This document shows positions 41,182 through 50,413 of a DNA stretch of 64,000 nucleotides, piece by piece. The notes under the pieces are model-generated. The model had not been told where the DNA came from. It was given only the letters and a program-made list of their open reading frames with translations, and did not search any database. The DNA lies in contig NZ_CP135076.1 of assembly GCF_032229225.1 (NCBI RefSeq), positions 849,001 to 913,000 of the forward strand. The letters run 5' to 3'. The position numbers were made by a program, and so were the translations under genes. Numbering within the stretch: the first letter of the stretch is position 1; each line of letters begins with the position of its first letter. The stretch comes from Stakelama saccharophila. GTDB lineage: Bacteria > Pseudomonadota > Alphaproteobacteria > Sphingomonadales > Sphingomonadaceae.

Positions 41182-41326
41182 GCGCAACCGGAGTCGCGAC
41201 CGGGATCAGGGCTTTCAGGTGCGGGGATCGTGATGTCGCGCTTAATGGATCTTTACCCTAACCGCGTTTTAACGGTTGGCGCGATATGCCCGCCCTCAGA
41301 CCTGCCAAAAGGGGAGCCGGGATTCC

Positions 41327-42700
41327 GTGAGCCAACAAGAAGCCACCGCCAGGGATTTGCCACCAACCGGCCAGATGAGCAGCCGGATCGACGTTGCCGC
41401 CAGATTGCGCATCTTCGATTTCGACGGCTCACTGGTCGGCTCCGCACGACGCGCCTGGGAGGTGCTGGAGCCCCATTGCCGCGCCGTGTCGGAAGCCTAT
41501 TGGCAGCAATGGCTGCGTTGTTTCGCGGACGGCCGGACCTGGGCGCCGCACGAAACCGAAAAGATGATCGACATCGGTTGCACCTTTCTGCGCAACCGTT
41601 TTCTCGACACCACCGGCCGCGCCTGGGTCGAATCGATCGAGCGTTCGGTCGCTTCCGCTTATTCGTCCGACGTGCCGCCCATGGCGCTGTTGTCGATGAT
41701 CAGCGCCAGCGATCGTGCCGCCCTCGACATCCTGATGGAGGAGGTGGGACGCGACGATCCCGGATTGAACCAGCTCATCGACACGCTGATGCGCTTGTCG
41801 GCGCTGGAAGGCGATATCACCGTGGCGCTGTACAATGATTACCGCGATTATGCCGCGCAGATGGAGCGCGACCGGCTTGCCAACGATTTTCGCGACAGTA
41901 TCGGCATCACGGTCGAGCGCGCCAGCCACGAAGGCGAGACGTTGCGCGCGCAGGCGGGCAAGACCTCCGCTTCGGCGCGCGGCATGCTGGGCAAGACGAG
42001 CGAGGTCGCGGCGGCGGCCGAACAGTCTGCGGTGGCGATGCGCGAAGCGGCGCAGACCGCGGCCGGCCTGATCCGCGCCATCGAGGATGCCCGCGGCCAG
42101 GTCGAATCGGCGGCCGAAATCGCCAACCGCGCCTCCGCCCAGGCGGGCGAGGCGGTGAGCATGTCCGAAATGCTGTCCGACCATGCCAAGTCGATCGAAT
42201 CGATCCTGGGGCTGATCCGCGACATTGCCGGCCAGACCAACCTGCTGGCGCTGAACGCTACGATCGAGGCGGCGCGTGCCGGCGATGCCGGCCGCGGCTT
42301 TGCGGTGGTGGCGCAGGAGGTGAAGAGCCTCGCCAACCAGACGGCGCGCGCCACCGACGACATCGCGTCGAAGATCGCGGCGATCCAGCAGGCGACCAGG
42401 TCGACCGTCGAAACCAACGCGTCGATCCGCACGACCGTGACGGAGGTGCAGGATTCGGCGCAACGCATCCGCGCCGCGATGGAGGCGCAGGCCCAGACCG
42501 TGACCGCGATCACCGCTGCGGTCGACGAAACCGCACTTGCCGCCGACTCGATGTCCAACACGATCGCCACGATCCGCGAGGATACCGAAAGCGTCGCATC
42601 CGATATCGACGATGTGGGACAGGGCTTCGCGATATTGGACGAGGAACTTGGCACGCTGAAGTCGCGGGCGGGCGATTTCGTCAACAAGGTTGCTGCGTGA
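41327..42700 (+). CDS. Soluble methyl-accepting chemotaxis protein (first of tandem pair)
   Basis: 457 residues from GTG 41327, with GGGGAG ~10 bases upstream; an ATG ~17 codons later is the alternative. No signal peptide or membrane helix, so a cytoplasmic receptor. Residues ~1-190 form an all-helical domain ([21 protein letters not shown] ... [19 protein letters not shown]); the remainder is an MCP signalling coiled coil with the hairpin tip [20 protein letters not shown] and [20 protein letters not shown]. No HAMP domain and no C-terminal methyltransferase-tethering pentapeptide. The N-domain layout is reminiscent of a globin-coupled sensor but lacks the proximal His. No che genes are nearby; the gene is divergent from sdhCDAB. 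Confidence 0.85.
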   Translation: MSQQEATARDLPPTGQMSSRIDVAARLRIFDFDGSLVGSARRAWEVLEPHCRAVSEAYWQQWLRCFADGRTWAPHETEKMIDIGCTFLRNRFLDTTGRAWVESIERSVASAYSSDVPPMALLSMISASDRAALDILMEEVGRDDPGLNQLIDTLMRLSALEGDITVALYNDYRDYAAQMERDRLANDFRDSIGITVERASHEGETLRAQAGKTSASARGMLGKTSEVAAAAEQSAVAMREAAQTAAGLIRAIEDARGQVESAAEIANRASAQAGEAVSMSEMLSDHAKSIESILGLIRDIAGQTNLLALNATIEAARAGDAGRGFAVVAQEVKSLANQTARATDDIASKIAAIQQATRSTVETNASIRTTVTEVQDSAQRIRAAMEAQAQTVTAITAAVDETALAADSMSNTIATIREDTESVASDIDDVGQGFAILDEELGTLKSRAGDFVNKVAA

Positions 42701-42715
42701 TCGGAAAGGATGGCG

Positions 42716-44086
42716 ATGGAGCAGGGCGGGGATACTGCGTCGGGGCATTGGATCGGCACTGACCGGTCGATGGCCGAACGCCTGGCGGACTATGACTGGG
42801 ACGGAGCGATCGTTGCCGGCTGCCGCGAGGTCGCCGAACTCCTGAACGGATGCTACGAAGACATCGCGCGCGCATTCTGGCGACAATATCTGTCGCTGCC
42901 GCCGACCGCGCATATCCGGCACCTGTTCACCGACGAACGTTTGAACAAGCGAGTCGCGGCCAGCGCGCGCTATACCAGGATGCGGTACGAAGCGCCGGCC
43001 GACGACGAATGGATGCGCCACGCGATTCGGCATGCCGTCGAATCGCAGCGATCGGGCATTCCGCTGCACACCCTGCTGTCGGCGCTCGGCTATGCCCACA
43101 GTCTGGTGCTTCGCTCGATCGCGAAGCAGATCGGCGGCGATGGCGACCGGCTGGCGCGGCTGACGGACGTGGTGCAGCGTATCGCCCTGATCGAGGCGGA
43201 TGTGATGGCGTCGCATCTCGGCGCGCTGGACGCCGCGCAAAGCGATGCCGAGCGCCGCGAACGATCGGAAAAATTCCGCGGGACGATCGCCGAATCGATC
43301 GCGGGGACATCGAGCCTGGGCGATCGCATTCGCGTGCAGGCGCAGACGGCGTCGACCTCTGCGCGCGGCATGCTGGGCAAGACGGGCGAGGTCGCGGCGG
43401 CGGCCGAACAGTCTGCGGTGGCGATGCGCGAGGCGGCGCAGACCGCGGCCGGCCTGATCCGCGCCATCGAGGATGCCCGCGGCGAGGTGGCGGCGGCGAC
43501 CGCCATCACCGTGCGGGCAACGGAACAGGCCGGTGCGGCGGTCGAGATCTCGGGATCGCTCAGCAGTCATGCCAAGTCGATCGAATCGATCCTGGGGCTG
43601 ATCCGCGACATTGCCGGCCAGACCAATCTGCTGGCGCTGAACGCCACGATCGAGGCGGCGCGTGCCGGCGATGCCGGCCGCGGCTTCGCGGTGGTGGCGC
43701 AGGAGGTGAAGAGCCTCGCCAACCAGACGGCGCGCGCCACCGATGACATCGCGACCAAGATCGCCGCGATCCAGCAGGCGACCGGCGCCATGGTGACGAG
43801 CAGCGCTTCGGTCTGCTCCACGGTCGGTGAGGTTCAGGATTCGGCGCAGCGCATTCGCGCCGCGATGGAGGCGCAGGCCCAGACGGTCACGGCGATCACA
43901 TCGGCCGTGGACGAAACGGCATTGGCCGCCGACACCATGTCGTCCACCATCGCCGCGATCCGCGAGGATACCGAGAGCGTGACCTGCGAGGTCGATCTGC
44001 TGGAGCGTGAATTCGCCGAGGTACGCGAGCGCCTGGTCCAGTTGAAGGGCGCGGCCGAGGACTTTGCCGAGCGGGTCGCGGCCTGA
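42716..44086 (+). CDS. Soluble methyl-accepting chemotaxis protein (second of tandem pair)
   Basis: 456 residues from ATG 42716 (AAAGGA seven bases upstream; another ATG two codons earlier overlaps that site). Same plan as the preceding gene: helical N-domain (~1-195; WEWMRH-like helix, [38 protein letters not shown]) and MCP signalling coil with the same tip. The N-domains differ much more than the signalling halves, where long tracts are nearly identical in DNA. It follows the first receptor by ~15 bp, so both are probably made together but sense different inputs. Confidence 0.85.
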   Translation: MEQGGDTASGHWIGTDRSMAERLADYDWDGAIVAGCREVAELLNGCYEDIARAFWRQYLSLPPTAHIRHLFTDERLNKRVAASARYTRMRYEAPADDEWMRHAIRHAVESQRSGIPLHTLLSALGYAHSLVLRSIAKQIGGDGDRLARLTDVVQRIALIEADVMASHLGALDAAQSDAERRERSEKFRGTIAESIAGTSSLGDRIRVQAQTASTSARGMLGKTGEVAAAAEQSAVAMREAAQTAAGLIRAIEDARGEVAAATAITVRATEQAGAAVEISGSLSSHAKSIESILGLIRDIAGQTNLLALNATIEAARAGDAGRGFAVVAQEVKSLANQTARATDDIATKIAAIQQATGAMVTSSASVCSTVGEVQDSAQRIRAAMEAQAQTVTAITSAVDETALAADTMSSTIAAIREDTESVTCEVDLLEREFAEVRERLVQLKGAAEDFAERVAA

Positions 44087-44135
44087 ACCCTTACGCCCTT
44101 TCGTCGCACCCGCTTTGGGCGTAACGACGGGCGCC

Positions 44136-44840
44136 ATGATCCAGAAGCACATCCTGTTGACCGGCAGCAGCCGGGGTATCGGCGCCGGCATCGCCGAGGC
44201 GCTCGACGAAGAGCATATCCGTCTTGTCGGCCACGGCACCAACAGCGGCATCGCCGCCGACTTCACCGACGCCGGCGCACCGGAATCCTTGTGGGAACGC
44301 GCGCTGGAGAGGCTCGGCGGGCGGATCGACGTGCTGATCAACAATGCCGGCATCTTCGAGCCGTCACCGCTCGACCAGCCGCATGCCGACTGGGTGGCGG
44401 ACTGGGAACGGACAATGCAGGTCAACCTGACCGCCTCGGCGCAGCTCTGCCGCCTGGCCGTCCGCCACTGGCAGCAGCAGGGGACGACCGGGCGCATCGT
44501 CAACGTGGCGTCGCGCGCCGCCTATCGCGGCGACAGCCCGGCACACTGGCATTATGCGGCGTCAAAGGCCGGCATGGTCGCGATGACCAAGACCATCGCG
44601 CGGGCCTATTCGGGCGAGGGGATTCTCGCCTTCGCCATCTGTCCGGGCTATGTGATGACGGGCATGGCGGACGAATATCTCGAAAGCCGGGGCGGCGAGA
44701 AGCTGCTTGCCGACATTCCGCTCGGCCGCGTCGCCGACGTTGCGGAGATCGCCACCATCGCCCGCTTTCTGGCGCTGGAGGCCCCCGATTCGATGACCGG
44801 CGCCGTTATCGACGCCAACGGAGCGAGTTTTGTCCGATAG
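44136..44840 (+). CDS. SDR family oxidoreductase
   Basis: 234 residues from ATG 44136; the frame is open upstream into the receptor's end. SDR: LLTGSSRGIGAGI (7-19), INNAG (68-72), Ser126, Tyr140, Lys144 and the C-terminal SMTGAVIDANGASFVR. This is the FabG-like layout, but no second fatty-acid gene is adjacent, so the substrate is open. Its last 11 bases overlap the prmA start, which suggests co-translation. Confidence 0.82.
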   Translation: MIQKHILLTGSSRGIGAGIAEALDEEHIRLVGHGTNSGIAADFTDAGAPESLWERALERLGGRIDVLINNAGIFEPSPLDQPHADWVADWERTMQVNLTASAQLCRLAVRHWQQQGTTGRIVNVASRAAYRGDSPAHWHYAASKAGMVAMTKTIARAYSGEGILAFAICPGYVMTGMADEYLESRGGEKLLADIPLGRVADVAEIATIARFLALEAPDSMTGAVIDANGASFVR

Positions 44841-45804
44841 CTGGAAGCTGGTCCTGCCCTGTACCCGGGCGGAGGCGGAAGCGATCGATGTCGAGGACGA
44901 GGCGCTGGCAATGCTCGAGCCGCCGCCGGTGCTGATGACCAGCGAGCGGGTCGCGGACGATGACGGCGCCTGGCAGCTCGAGGCGTTTTTCGACGCCGAG
45001 CCGGATGCCATGACCGTGGCGGCGATCCGGGCGCTCGTCCCCGGCGCGGCGGCATTGGACATAGAACCCGAATATATTCCCGATCAGGATTGGCTGACGC
45101 TCAGCCAGCAGGGATTGGAGCCGGTCCATGCCGGCCGCTTCTATGTACATACCGAAAACAATCGCGGCGACGTGCCGGACGGCGCGAAGGCGTTCCGGAT
45201 CGAGGCGAGCACGGCGTTCGGCACCGGCCAGCACGATACCACCAGCGGCTGCCTGATGACGCTCGATCGACTGAAGCTTTCGGGCCGGCATTTTGGCAAC
45301 ATCCTCGATCTCGGCACCGGCACGGGGCTGCTCGCCTTCGCCGCGATGCACCTGTGGCCGGCGGCGCGTGCGACGGCGTCCGACATCGACCCGCGTGCGA
45401 TCGAGGTGGTGCGGGAAAATGCCGCTGTGAACGCGGTGCGGCTGGGCCGGGGGCCGGGGGCGCTCAGCCTGGCCGCCGCACCGGGGCTGGAGCATCGCCT
45501 TCTCCGCACGCGCGGACCGTATGATCTTGTCCTCGCCAACATCCTGGCCGGACCGTTGATCGACCTCGCGCCCGCAATTGCGGATGCGCTGGCGCCCGGC
45601 GGCGTACTGGTGCTGGCAGGCTTGCTCGAACGACAGCGCGCCGGAGTTGCGCGCGCCTATCGCCGGCAGGGATTGCGCGTTGCTGGCCGTATTCATGGCG
45701 AGTGGCCGACATTGCGCCTGGTCAAGCGCCGCGCCGCACACCGTCGGTCGCACCGGCGGCGCGCGACGCAAACCGGCGCGACCGCCGATTTCGGGAGCTG
45801 GTAG
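44830..45804 (+). CDS. prmA: Ribosomal protein L11 methyltransferase
   Basis: 324 residues from TTG 44830, with GGAG six bases upstream. PrmA trimethylates several residues of L11. Small N-terminal substrate-recognition domain (~1-90), linker, then SAM-dependent domain: AFGTGQHDTTSGCLMTLD, ILDLGTGTGLLAFAAMHL, ASDIDPRAIEVVRENAAVN, and LVLANILAGPLIDLAPAIA with the N-I-L/NPPY-like catalytic motif. A basic C-terminal tail (~25 residues) is longer than usual. Convergent with phhA three bases later. Confidence 0.92.
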   Translation: MSDSWKLVLPCTRAEAEAIDVEDEALAMLEPPPVLMTSERVADDDGAWQLEAFFDAEPDAMTVAAIRALVPGAAALDIEPEYIPDQDWLTLSQQGLEPVHAGRFYVHTENNRGDVPDGAKAFRIEASTAFGTGQHDTTSGCLMTLDRLKLSGRHFGNILDLGTGTGLLAFAAMHLWPAARATASDIDPRAIEVVRENAAVNAVRLGRGPGALSLAAAPGLEHRLLRTRGPYDLVLANILAGPLIDLAPAIADALAPGGVLVLAGLLERQRAGVARAYRRQGLRVAGRIHGEWPTLRLVKRRAAHRRSHRRRATQTGATADFGSW

Positions 45805-45807
45805 CGC

Positions 45808-46695
45808 TCAGGCGATCTCCGCTTCGCCGGCCGCCTTGCGCCTGGCATAATCCTGCGTCCCGTGGGTGACGACGTTGTCGCCCGGCACGATCTCGGCGAT
45901 CGGGATGTCCGGCTGCTGCAGGATTTCCTCGTAAAGTGGCGCGAAATCGGTTTCCGTCGTGGCGCGCAGCAACTCGTCGAAGCTGTCGATGACGAAATAA
46001 TTCTGCTGGAAATCGTCGATCCGGTATTCGGTGCGCATCACCCGCTTCAGATCGAACCGAATGCGGTTGGGACTGGGATCATCCAATGCGAACCGGCTTT
46101 CCGAATAGCTCGACACGATTCCCGAGCCATAGATACGCAGGCCGGCTTCCTCCTCGATCAATCCGAACTCGACCGTGTACCAGTACAGCCTGGCGAGCTG
46201 TTTCAGCGCGCCGAGATCCAGCGCGCGCAGGCCGCCGCGGCCATAGGCCTCCAGATAGTCGGCGAAGCGCGGATCGGCGAGCATCGGCACATGGCCGAAC
46301 ACGTCGTGGAAGACATCGGGTTCTTCCAGATAATCGAGCTGGTCCGGCTTGCGGATGAAGTTTCCCGCCACGAAGCGGCGGTTGGCCATGTGGTCGAAGA
46401 AGACGTCGTCAGGCACGAGGCCGGGAACGGCCACCACCTGCCATCCCGTCAGCTTCATCAACCGCTCCGACAGTTCCTCGAAATCGGGAATGCCGGGCTT
46501 CGACAGTTTCAGCACGTCGAGCCCGCGCAGATAGGCCTCTGACGCGCGACCGGGAAGCAGCTTCGCCTGACGCTCGAACAGCGTGTCCCAGACTCCGTGT
46601 TCCTCGCCGCTGTACCGGCTCCAGTCCTGCGGAATGGTCCAGTCCGGATTGGCTCCTTCGGGCGGCGTATCGAATGCGTGTGTTTCTTCGTTCAT
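45808..46695 (-). CDS. phhA: Phenylalanine 4-monooxygenase
   Basis: 295 residues. Non-haem iron hydroxylase that turns phenylalanine into tyrosine with tetrahydropterin and O2. The 2-His-1-Glu iron ligands are visible: His130 and His135 in PDVFHDVFGHVPML, Glu176 in LYWYTVEFGLI. Further family segments: DHMANRRFVAGNFIRKPDQL and GIVSSYSESRFAL. Length is normal for bacterial monomeric enzymes. No pterin recycling gene (phhB) or aromatic aminotransferase is adjacent; those must lie elsewhere. Confidence 0.96.
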   Translation of the reverse strand: MNEETHAFDTPPEGANPDWTIPQDWSRYSGEEHGVWDTLFERQAKLLPGRASEAYLRGLDVLKLSKPGIPDFEELSERLMKLTGWQVVAVPGLVPDDVFFDHMANRRFVAGNFIRKPDQLDYLEEPDVFHDVFGHVPMLADPRFADYLEAYGRGGLRALDLGALKQLARLYWYTVEFGLIEEEAGLRIYGSGIVSSYSESRFALDDPSPNRIRFDLKRVMRTEYRIDDFQQNYFVIDSFDELLRATTETDFAPLYEEILQQPDIPIAEIVPGDNVVTHGTQDYARRKAAGEAEIA

Positions 46696-46736
46696 GGCGA
46701 TACCTTAGCATGATTTGCATGACGGCGGGAAATGTC

Positions 46737-47426
46737 ATGCACGCGCGCCGATACCGACGGCGGGCCGTTCGAGCGCTTCTGACCGCACTTGCGGGTCTGG
46801 CGATGCTATGCCTAGCCTACGGCCTGGCCGGACTGGTCGGAGGAGCGATCCCCGTCAACACCGGCCGGGTAGCGCCCGAGCGCGGAATCCGCGTCTATGT
46901 CGCCGATAACGGCATCCATACCGATATCGTCCTGCCGGTCACGGCCGGCGGCAACGACTGGCGCGACCTGCTGCGGCCGGAAGATCTCGCCGATCCCCGC
47001 TATGCGGCGCATCCTTATGTCGCCTTCGGCTGGGGGGACCGCGCATTCTATGTCGGTACGCCGACCTGGAGCGATCTCGATCTCGCGACCGTGCTGCGCG
47101 CGGCGACCGGCAGCGACGACACCGTGCTGCACGTGGAGCATGTGCCGCGCCCCCTGGCCGGGCCCGATATCCGCGCACTGACCCTGCGCCCCGACGAATA
47201 TCGCCGGTTGGTCCGCTATGTCCGGGCGAGCTTTCGCGTCGGCGCCGACGGCCGGGCCGGCAGCGTAAGGGGCTACGGTCCGCACGACGCCTTCTACGAC
47301 GCCCGCGGCCATTACGACGCGGTGCATACCTGTAACGAATGGACGGGCCGCGCCTTGCGCCGCGCCGGCGTGCGAACGGGCTGGTGGACGCCCTTTTCCG
47401 ACACCGTCATGTGGTGGCTGCGATGA
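46737..47426 (+). CDS. TIGR02117 family (DUF2459) protein
   Basis: 229 residues from ATG 46737 (GGGAAATG upstream). One N-terminal membrane helix (about 11-33), then a periplasmic domain with the family hallmarks: DNGIHTDIVLPV, FGWGDRAFYVGTPTWSD, VEHVPRP, and HTCNEWTGRALRRAGV. The conserved His/Asp and the Cys-Asn-x-Trp look like a catalytic set of an NlpC/P60-like fold, though the reaction is unproven. Divergent from phhA, with 41 bp between starts. Confidence 0.85.
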   Translation: MHARRYRRRAVRALLTALAGLAMLCLAYGLAGLVGGAIPVNTGRVAPERGIRVYVADNGIHTDIVLPVTAGGNDWRDLLRPEDLADPRYAAHPYVAFGWGDRAFYVGTPTWSDLDLATVLRAATGSDDTVLHVEHVPRPLAGPDIRALTLRPDEYRRLVRYVRASFRVGADGRAGSVRGYGPHDAFYDARGHYDAVHTCNEWTGRALRRAGVRTGWWTPFSDTVMWWLR

Positions 47427-47448
47427 TGGCCGCGGCCGCCCGAGCCGC

Positions 47449-47736
47449 TCAGTCGTCGTCCTGGCTGGCGCGGTAGCCGGTATAGGGACCGCAATCGGGG
47501 TGGTCCTCGCAATATTCCTGGTATTTGCGCCGTTCACGGCCCTCTCGCGCTTCCTTCTCGCGCATTTCGCGGCCGTAATTGCGGTCGGCCTCGTCCTGGC
47601 TGGTGGTGCTCCAGTCTGCCACCTGGCCGGCCGCTTTCACCGGCGCCGTGGCCACGTTCCAGGCCGTTTTTGCGACGCAGCCGCCACTCAGGACCGGCAG
47701 GGCAAGGACGACGGCGGCAATCAGTCGGTTACGCAT
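47449..47736 (-). CDS. Small lipoprotein, unknown function
   Basis: 95 residues from ATG 47736. Lipoprotein signal with lipobox LSGGC (Cys20). The mature part starts with a mildly hydrophobic segment (TAWNVATAPVKAAGQVADW) and ends in a highly charged helix (REMREKEAREGRERRKYQEY) and CEDHPDCGPY. The ATG shares one base with the glpQ stop (TGATG). I do not recognise a named family. Confidence 0.68.
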   Translation of the reverse strand: MRNRLIAAVVLALPVLSGGCVAKTAWNVATAPVKAAGQVADWSTTSQDEADRNYGREMREKEAREGRERRKYQEYCEDHPDCGPYTGYRASQDDD

Positions 47737-48863
47737 CACAATTCCCTTCCCGGTGCGACGACGAGGTTCGAGGCCATGTCGCGCACGGCCACGCCGATTA
47801 CAGGAAAGTCGGTGAAAAAGCCATCGATTCCAAGCGCGAGCTGCCGACGGATCAACGCGTCCATCCGACCGTGCCTTCGCGGATCGAGCCCTGTGCGGCT
47901 GGAGCGCGGGAGAAAATAGTTCTCGGCGCGGAAAGTCCAGGGGTGAACGCGAAGCCCCACCGCGTGCGCGTCGCGCACCAGCAGGGTCGCCGGCCTGTCG
48001 CCGACGGCGATCATGTCCTTGTTCGGACCGATCCCCCAGGCATAGGTGGCGATCTGCTTCAATCCCGCCGGTGTCGTCATCCCGGCATAGCTGAGGCCGC
48101 TGTCGTCGGCCGGACCGCCCTTGTCGTTCAGAAGCTGGATCAGGCGAACATCGGTCATCGCGTGCAGCCGCTTCAGATTCGCGACCTCGAACGACTGAAT
48201 GAACACCGGCGCTTCGGCGCTGTCCCATCCGGCGGCCTTCAACGTCGCGACCAGCCGCCGTTCCATCGGCTGGCCGATCGAGGCAAAATAGCCGGGATGC
48301 TTGGTTTCGGGATAGATGCCGATCGTCCGGCCGGTCTCCGCCGAAGCGCGCTTGGCGAGGGCGATCACCTCGTCGAGCGTCGGGATTTCGTAGCGGCCGT
48401 CATATTCTGTGTTGTCCGGCCGCAGCAGCGGCAGCCGCTCCTTCGCGCGCAGCGTCTTCAGTTCGGCCAGCGTGAAATCCTCGGTGAACCAGCCGGTCAC
48501 CTGCTCGCCGTCGACCGTCCTGGTCGTCCTGCGATCGGCGAATTCGGGATGCTCGGCGACATCGGTGGTGTCGGCGATATTGTTTTCGTGCCGCGCGACG
48601 AAGACGTCGTCCTTCGTCAGCACGAGATCGGGCTCGATGAAATCGGCGCCCTGCTCGATGGCGCGTTCATAGGATGCCAGCGTATGTTCGGGCCGCTCGC
48701 CGCTGGCGCCGCGATGGGCGATGACGATCGGCGGCGACAGCGGCTTGGCGGAAAGCGGTTCGGACCGTTCGGCGCGCGAACGCGAGGTCGCGAATATCGC
48801 CGCAAGCGCCGCGAACGCGACCGCCGGACCCCGGCGCCGCCAGTTTGCGATGCGTCGATTCAT
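47736..48863 (-). CDS. glpQ: Glycerophosphodiester phosphodiesterase, exported
   Basis: 375 residues with an N-terminal signal region (hydrophobic 13-26). GDPD fold: IVIAHRGASGERPEHTLASY (His50, Arg51), DFIEPDLVLTKDDVFVARHEN (metal ligands Glu, Asp and the second catalytic His), ETKHPGYF, and DGFFTDFP near the end. The enzyme hydrolyses glycerophosphodiesters such as glycerophosphocholine to glycerol-3-phosphate in the periplasm. Coupled to the small lipoprotein downstream; no glpT-type transporter is adjacent. Confidence 0.93.
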   Translation of the reverse strand: MNRRIANWRRRGPAVAFAALAAIFATSRSRAERSEPLSAKPLSPPIVIAHRGASGERPEHTLASYERAIEQGADFIEPDLVLTKDDVFVARHENNIADTTDVAEHPEFADRRTTRTVDGEQVTGWFTEDFTLAELKTLRAKERLPLLRPDNTEYDGRYEIPTLDEVIALAKRASAETGRTIGIYPETKHPGYFASIGQPMERRLVATLKAAGWDSAEAPVFIQSFEVANLKRLHAMTDVRLIQLLNDKGGPADDSGLSYAGMTTPAGLKQIATYAWGIGPNKDMIAVGDRPATLLVRDAHAVGLRVHPWTFRAENYFLPRSSRTGLDPRRHGRMDALIRRQLALGIDGFFTDFPVIGVAVRDMASNLVVAPGREL

Positions 48864-48932
48864 TTTTGTCGCCTCCGGAAACCGATTGGATGCCGCGCGT
48901 TAGCCTAGCGACGAAACAAGGGCGATCCATCC

Positions 48933-49433
48933 ATGCGTTTCACGATCAATGGTCAGAATTATGAAGCGGACGCCGACATCCGCACCTCGCTGCTCGACCT
49001 GCTGCGCGAGCATCTGCACCTGACGGGCTCCAAAAAAGGCTGCGACCATGGCCAGTGCGGTGCGTGCACGGTGCTGGTGAACGGCAGGCGGATCAATTCC
49101 TGCCTGACGCTCGCGGTGATGCACGAGGGCGACGAGATCACCACCATCGAGGGGCTCGGCACGCCCGACGACCTTCACCCGCTGCAGGCGGCGTTCGTCC
49201 GCCATGACGGTTTCCAGTGCGGCTATTGCACGCCGGGGCAGATCTGCTCGGCCGTCGGCATGTTTGCCGAGGCGGAGAAGGGCTGGCCCAGCCATGTCAG
49301 CGAGCGGCTGGAAGGCGAGGTCGAGTTGACCGATGCCGAGATTTCGGAGCGGATGAGCGGCAATCTGTGCCGCTGCTCGGCCTATCCCAACATCGTCGAC
49401 GCCATTCGCGAAGTCGCCGGAGAAAAGGCATGA
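48933..49433 (+). CDS. Molybdenum hydroxylase, [2Fe-2S] subunit (PaoA-like)
   Basis: 166 residues. Small subunit of a xanthine dehydrogenase-family enzyme. Plant-type [2Fe-2S] ligands Cys37, Cys42, Cys45, Cys57 in [20 protein letters not shown] and following, and the second helical cluster with Cys96, Cys99 ([11 protein letters not shown]) and Cys146, Cys148 ([11 protein letters not shown]). Best resembles PaoA (YagT), but E. coli PaoA carries a Tat signal peptide and this one begins directly with [10 protein letters not shown], so this enzyme should be cytoplasmic. ATGA overlap with the next gene. Confidence 0.92.
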   Translation: MRFTINGQNYEADADIRTSLLDLLREHLHLTGSKKGCDHGQCGACTVLVNGRRINSCLTLAVMHEGDEITTIEGLGTPDDLHPLQAAFVRHDGFQCGYCTPGQICSAVGMFAEAEKGWPSHVSERLEGEVELTDAEISERMSGNLCRCSAYPNIVDAIREVAGEKA

Positions 49434-50413
49434 AGACGTTCGACTATGCCCGCGCCGACAGCCCCGAGGCCGCGACACGGGAAAGCGGCGACAAGGTCCG
49501 ATTCATCGCCGGCGGCACCAACCTGCTCGATCTGATGAAGCTGCAGGTCGAAACGCCCGAAAAGCTGGTCGATATCAGCCGGCTCGACCTGGACGCGGTC
49601 GAAGATACGAACGAGGGCGGCCTGCGCATCGGTGCGCTCGTGCCCAATGCCGACCTCGCGGCGCACCCGAAGGTGGTGCAGCATTATCCCGTGCTGTCGC
49701 GCGCGCTGCTCGCCGGTGCTTCCGGACAGCTCCGCAACAAGGCGTCGACGGGCGGCAACCTGCTCCAGCGGACGCGCTGCTATTATTTCTACGACACCGC
49801 GGTTCCCTGCAACAAGCGCGACCCCGGAAGCGGCTGCCCGGCGAAGGACGGCTTCAACCGAATCCACGCGATCCTGGGCACCTCGGACGCGTGCATCGCG
49901 ACGCATCCCGGCGACATGCCGGTGGCGATGCGTGCGCTGGATGCGGTGATCGTCACGCTCAAGCCCGACGGCGACAAGCGGCGCATTTCGATCCACGATT
50001 TCTACCGCCTGCCCGGCGACACGCCGCATATCGAGACGGTGCTGGAGCCGGGCGAACTCATCACCCATGTCGAGCTGCCCGCGCCGCCCAGGGGCAAGCA
50101 GCTCTATCGCAAGGTGCGCGACCGCGCCTCTTATGCCTTCGCGCTCGTCTCGGTCGCCGGCATTGTCGCGGTCGAGGACGGAAAGATCGCCGCTGCGCAG
50201 CTCGCCTTCGGTGGGCTCGGACCGATGCCGTGGCGCGACGAAGCCGTCGAACAGGCACTGATCGGCCAGGCGCCGGGCAAGGAGGCGTTCGACGCGGCGG
50301 CCGATGCGCTGCTCGCCGATGCCAAGGGGTACGGTGCCAACGATTTCAAGATCCCGCTCGCCCGCCGCACGCTGATCGCGTGCCTGCGCGATCTGACGGA
50401 GGATGCGCAATGA
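49430..50413 (+). CDS. Molybdenum hydroxylase, FAD subunit with extra Fe-S cluster (PaoB-like)
   Basis: 327 residues. FAD-binding [18 protein letters not shown] and [21 protein letters not shown]. Unlike the medium subunits of ordinary xanthine dehydrogenases it has an insert with four cysteines (Cys117, Cys127, Cys136, Cys155), as in E. coli PaoB, where they bind a [4Fe-4S] cluster. It carries electrons from the Fe-S subunit to an acceptor. Coupled at both ends by ATGA overlaps, so the three subunits are made in proportion. Confidence 0.92.
   Translation: MKTFDYARADSPEAATRESGDKVRFIAGGTNLLDLMKLQVETPEKLVDISRLDLDAVEDTNEGGLRIGALVPNADLAAHPKVVQHYPVLSRALLAGASGQLRNKASTGGNLLQRTRCYYFYDTAVPCNKRDPGSGCPAKDGFNRIHAILGTSDACIATHPGDMPVAMRALDAVIVTLKPDGDKRRISIHDFYRLPGDTPHIETVLEPGELITHVELPAPPRGKQLYRKVRDRASYAFALVSVAGIVAVEDGKIAAAQLAFGGLGPMPWRDEAVEQALIGQAPGKEAFDAAADALLADAKGYGANDFKIPLARRTLIACLRDLTEDAQ

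Noticed and set aside
41182..41326. A flagellar sigma-28 promoter before the chemoreceptors
   Set aside because: I looked for TAAA-N15-GCCGATAA and saw no acceptable match; only a weak AACCG...CGGTT hairpin is present.
41429..44503. A 1024-codon minus-strand frame opposite the two chemoreceptors
   Set aside because: It mirrors the GC-rich third positions of the receptors, has no domain I recognise and is extremely Arg/His/Asp rich, as expected of an antisense shadow.
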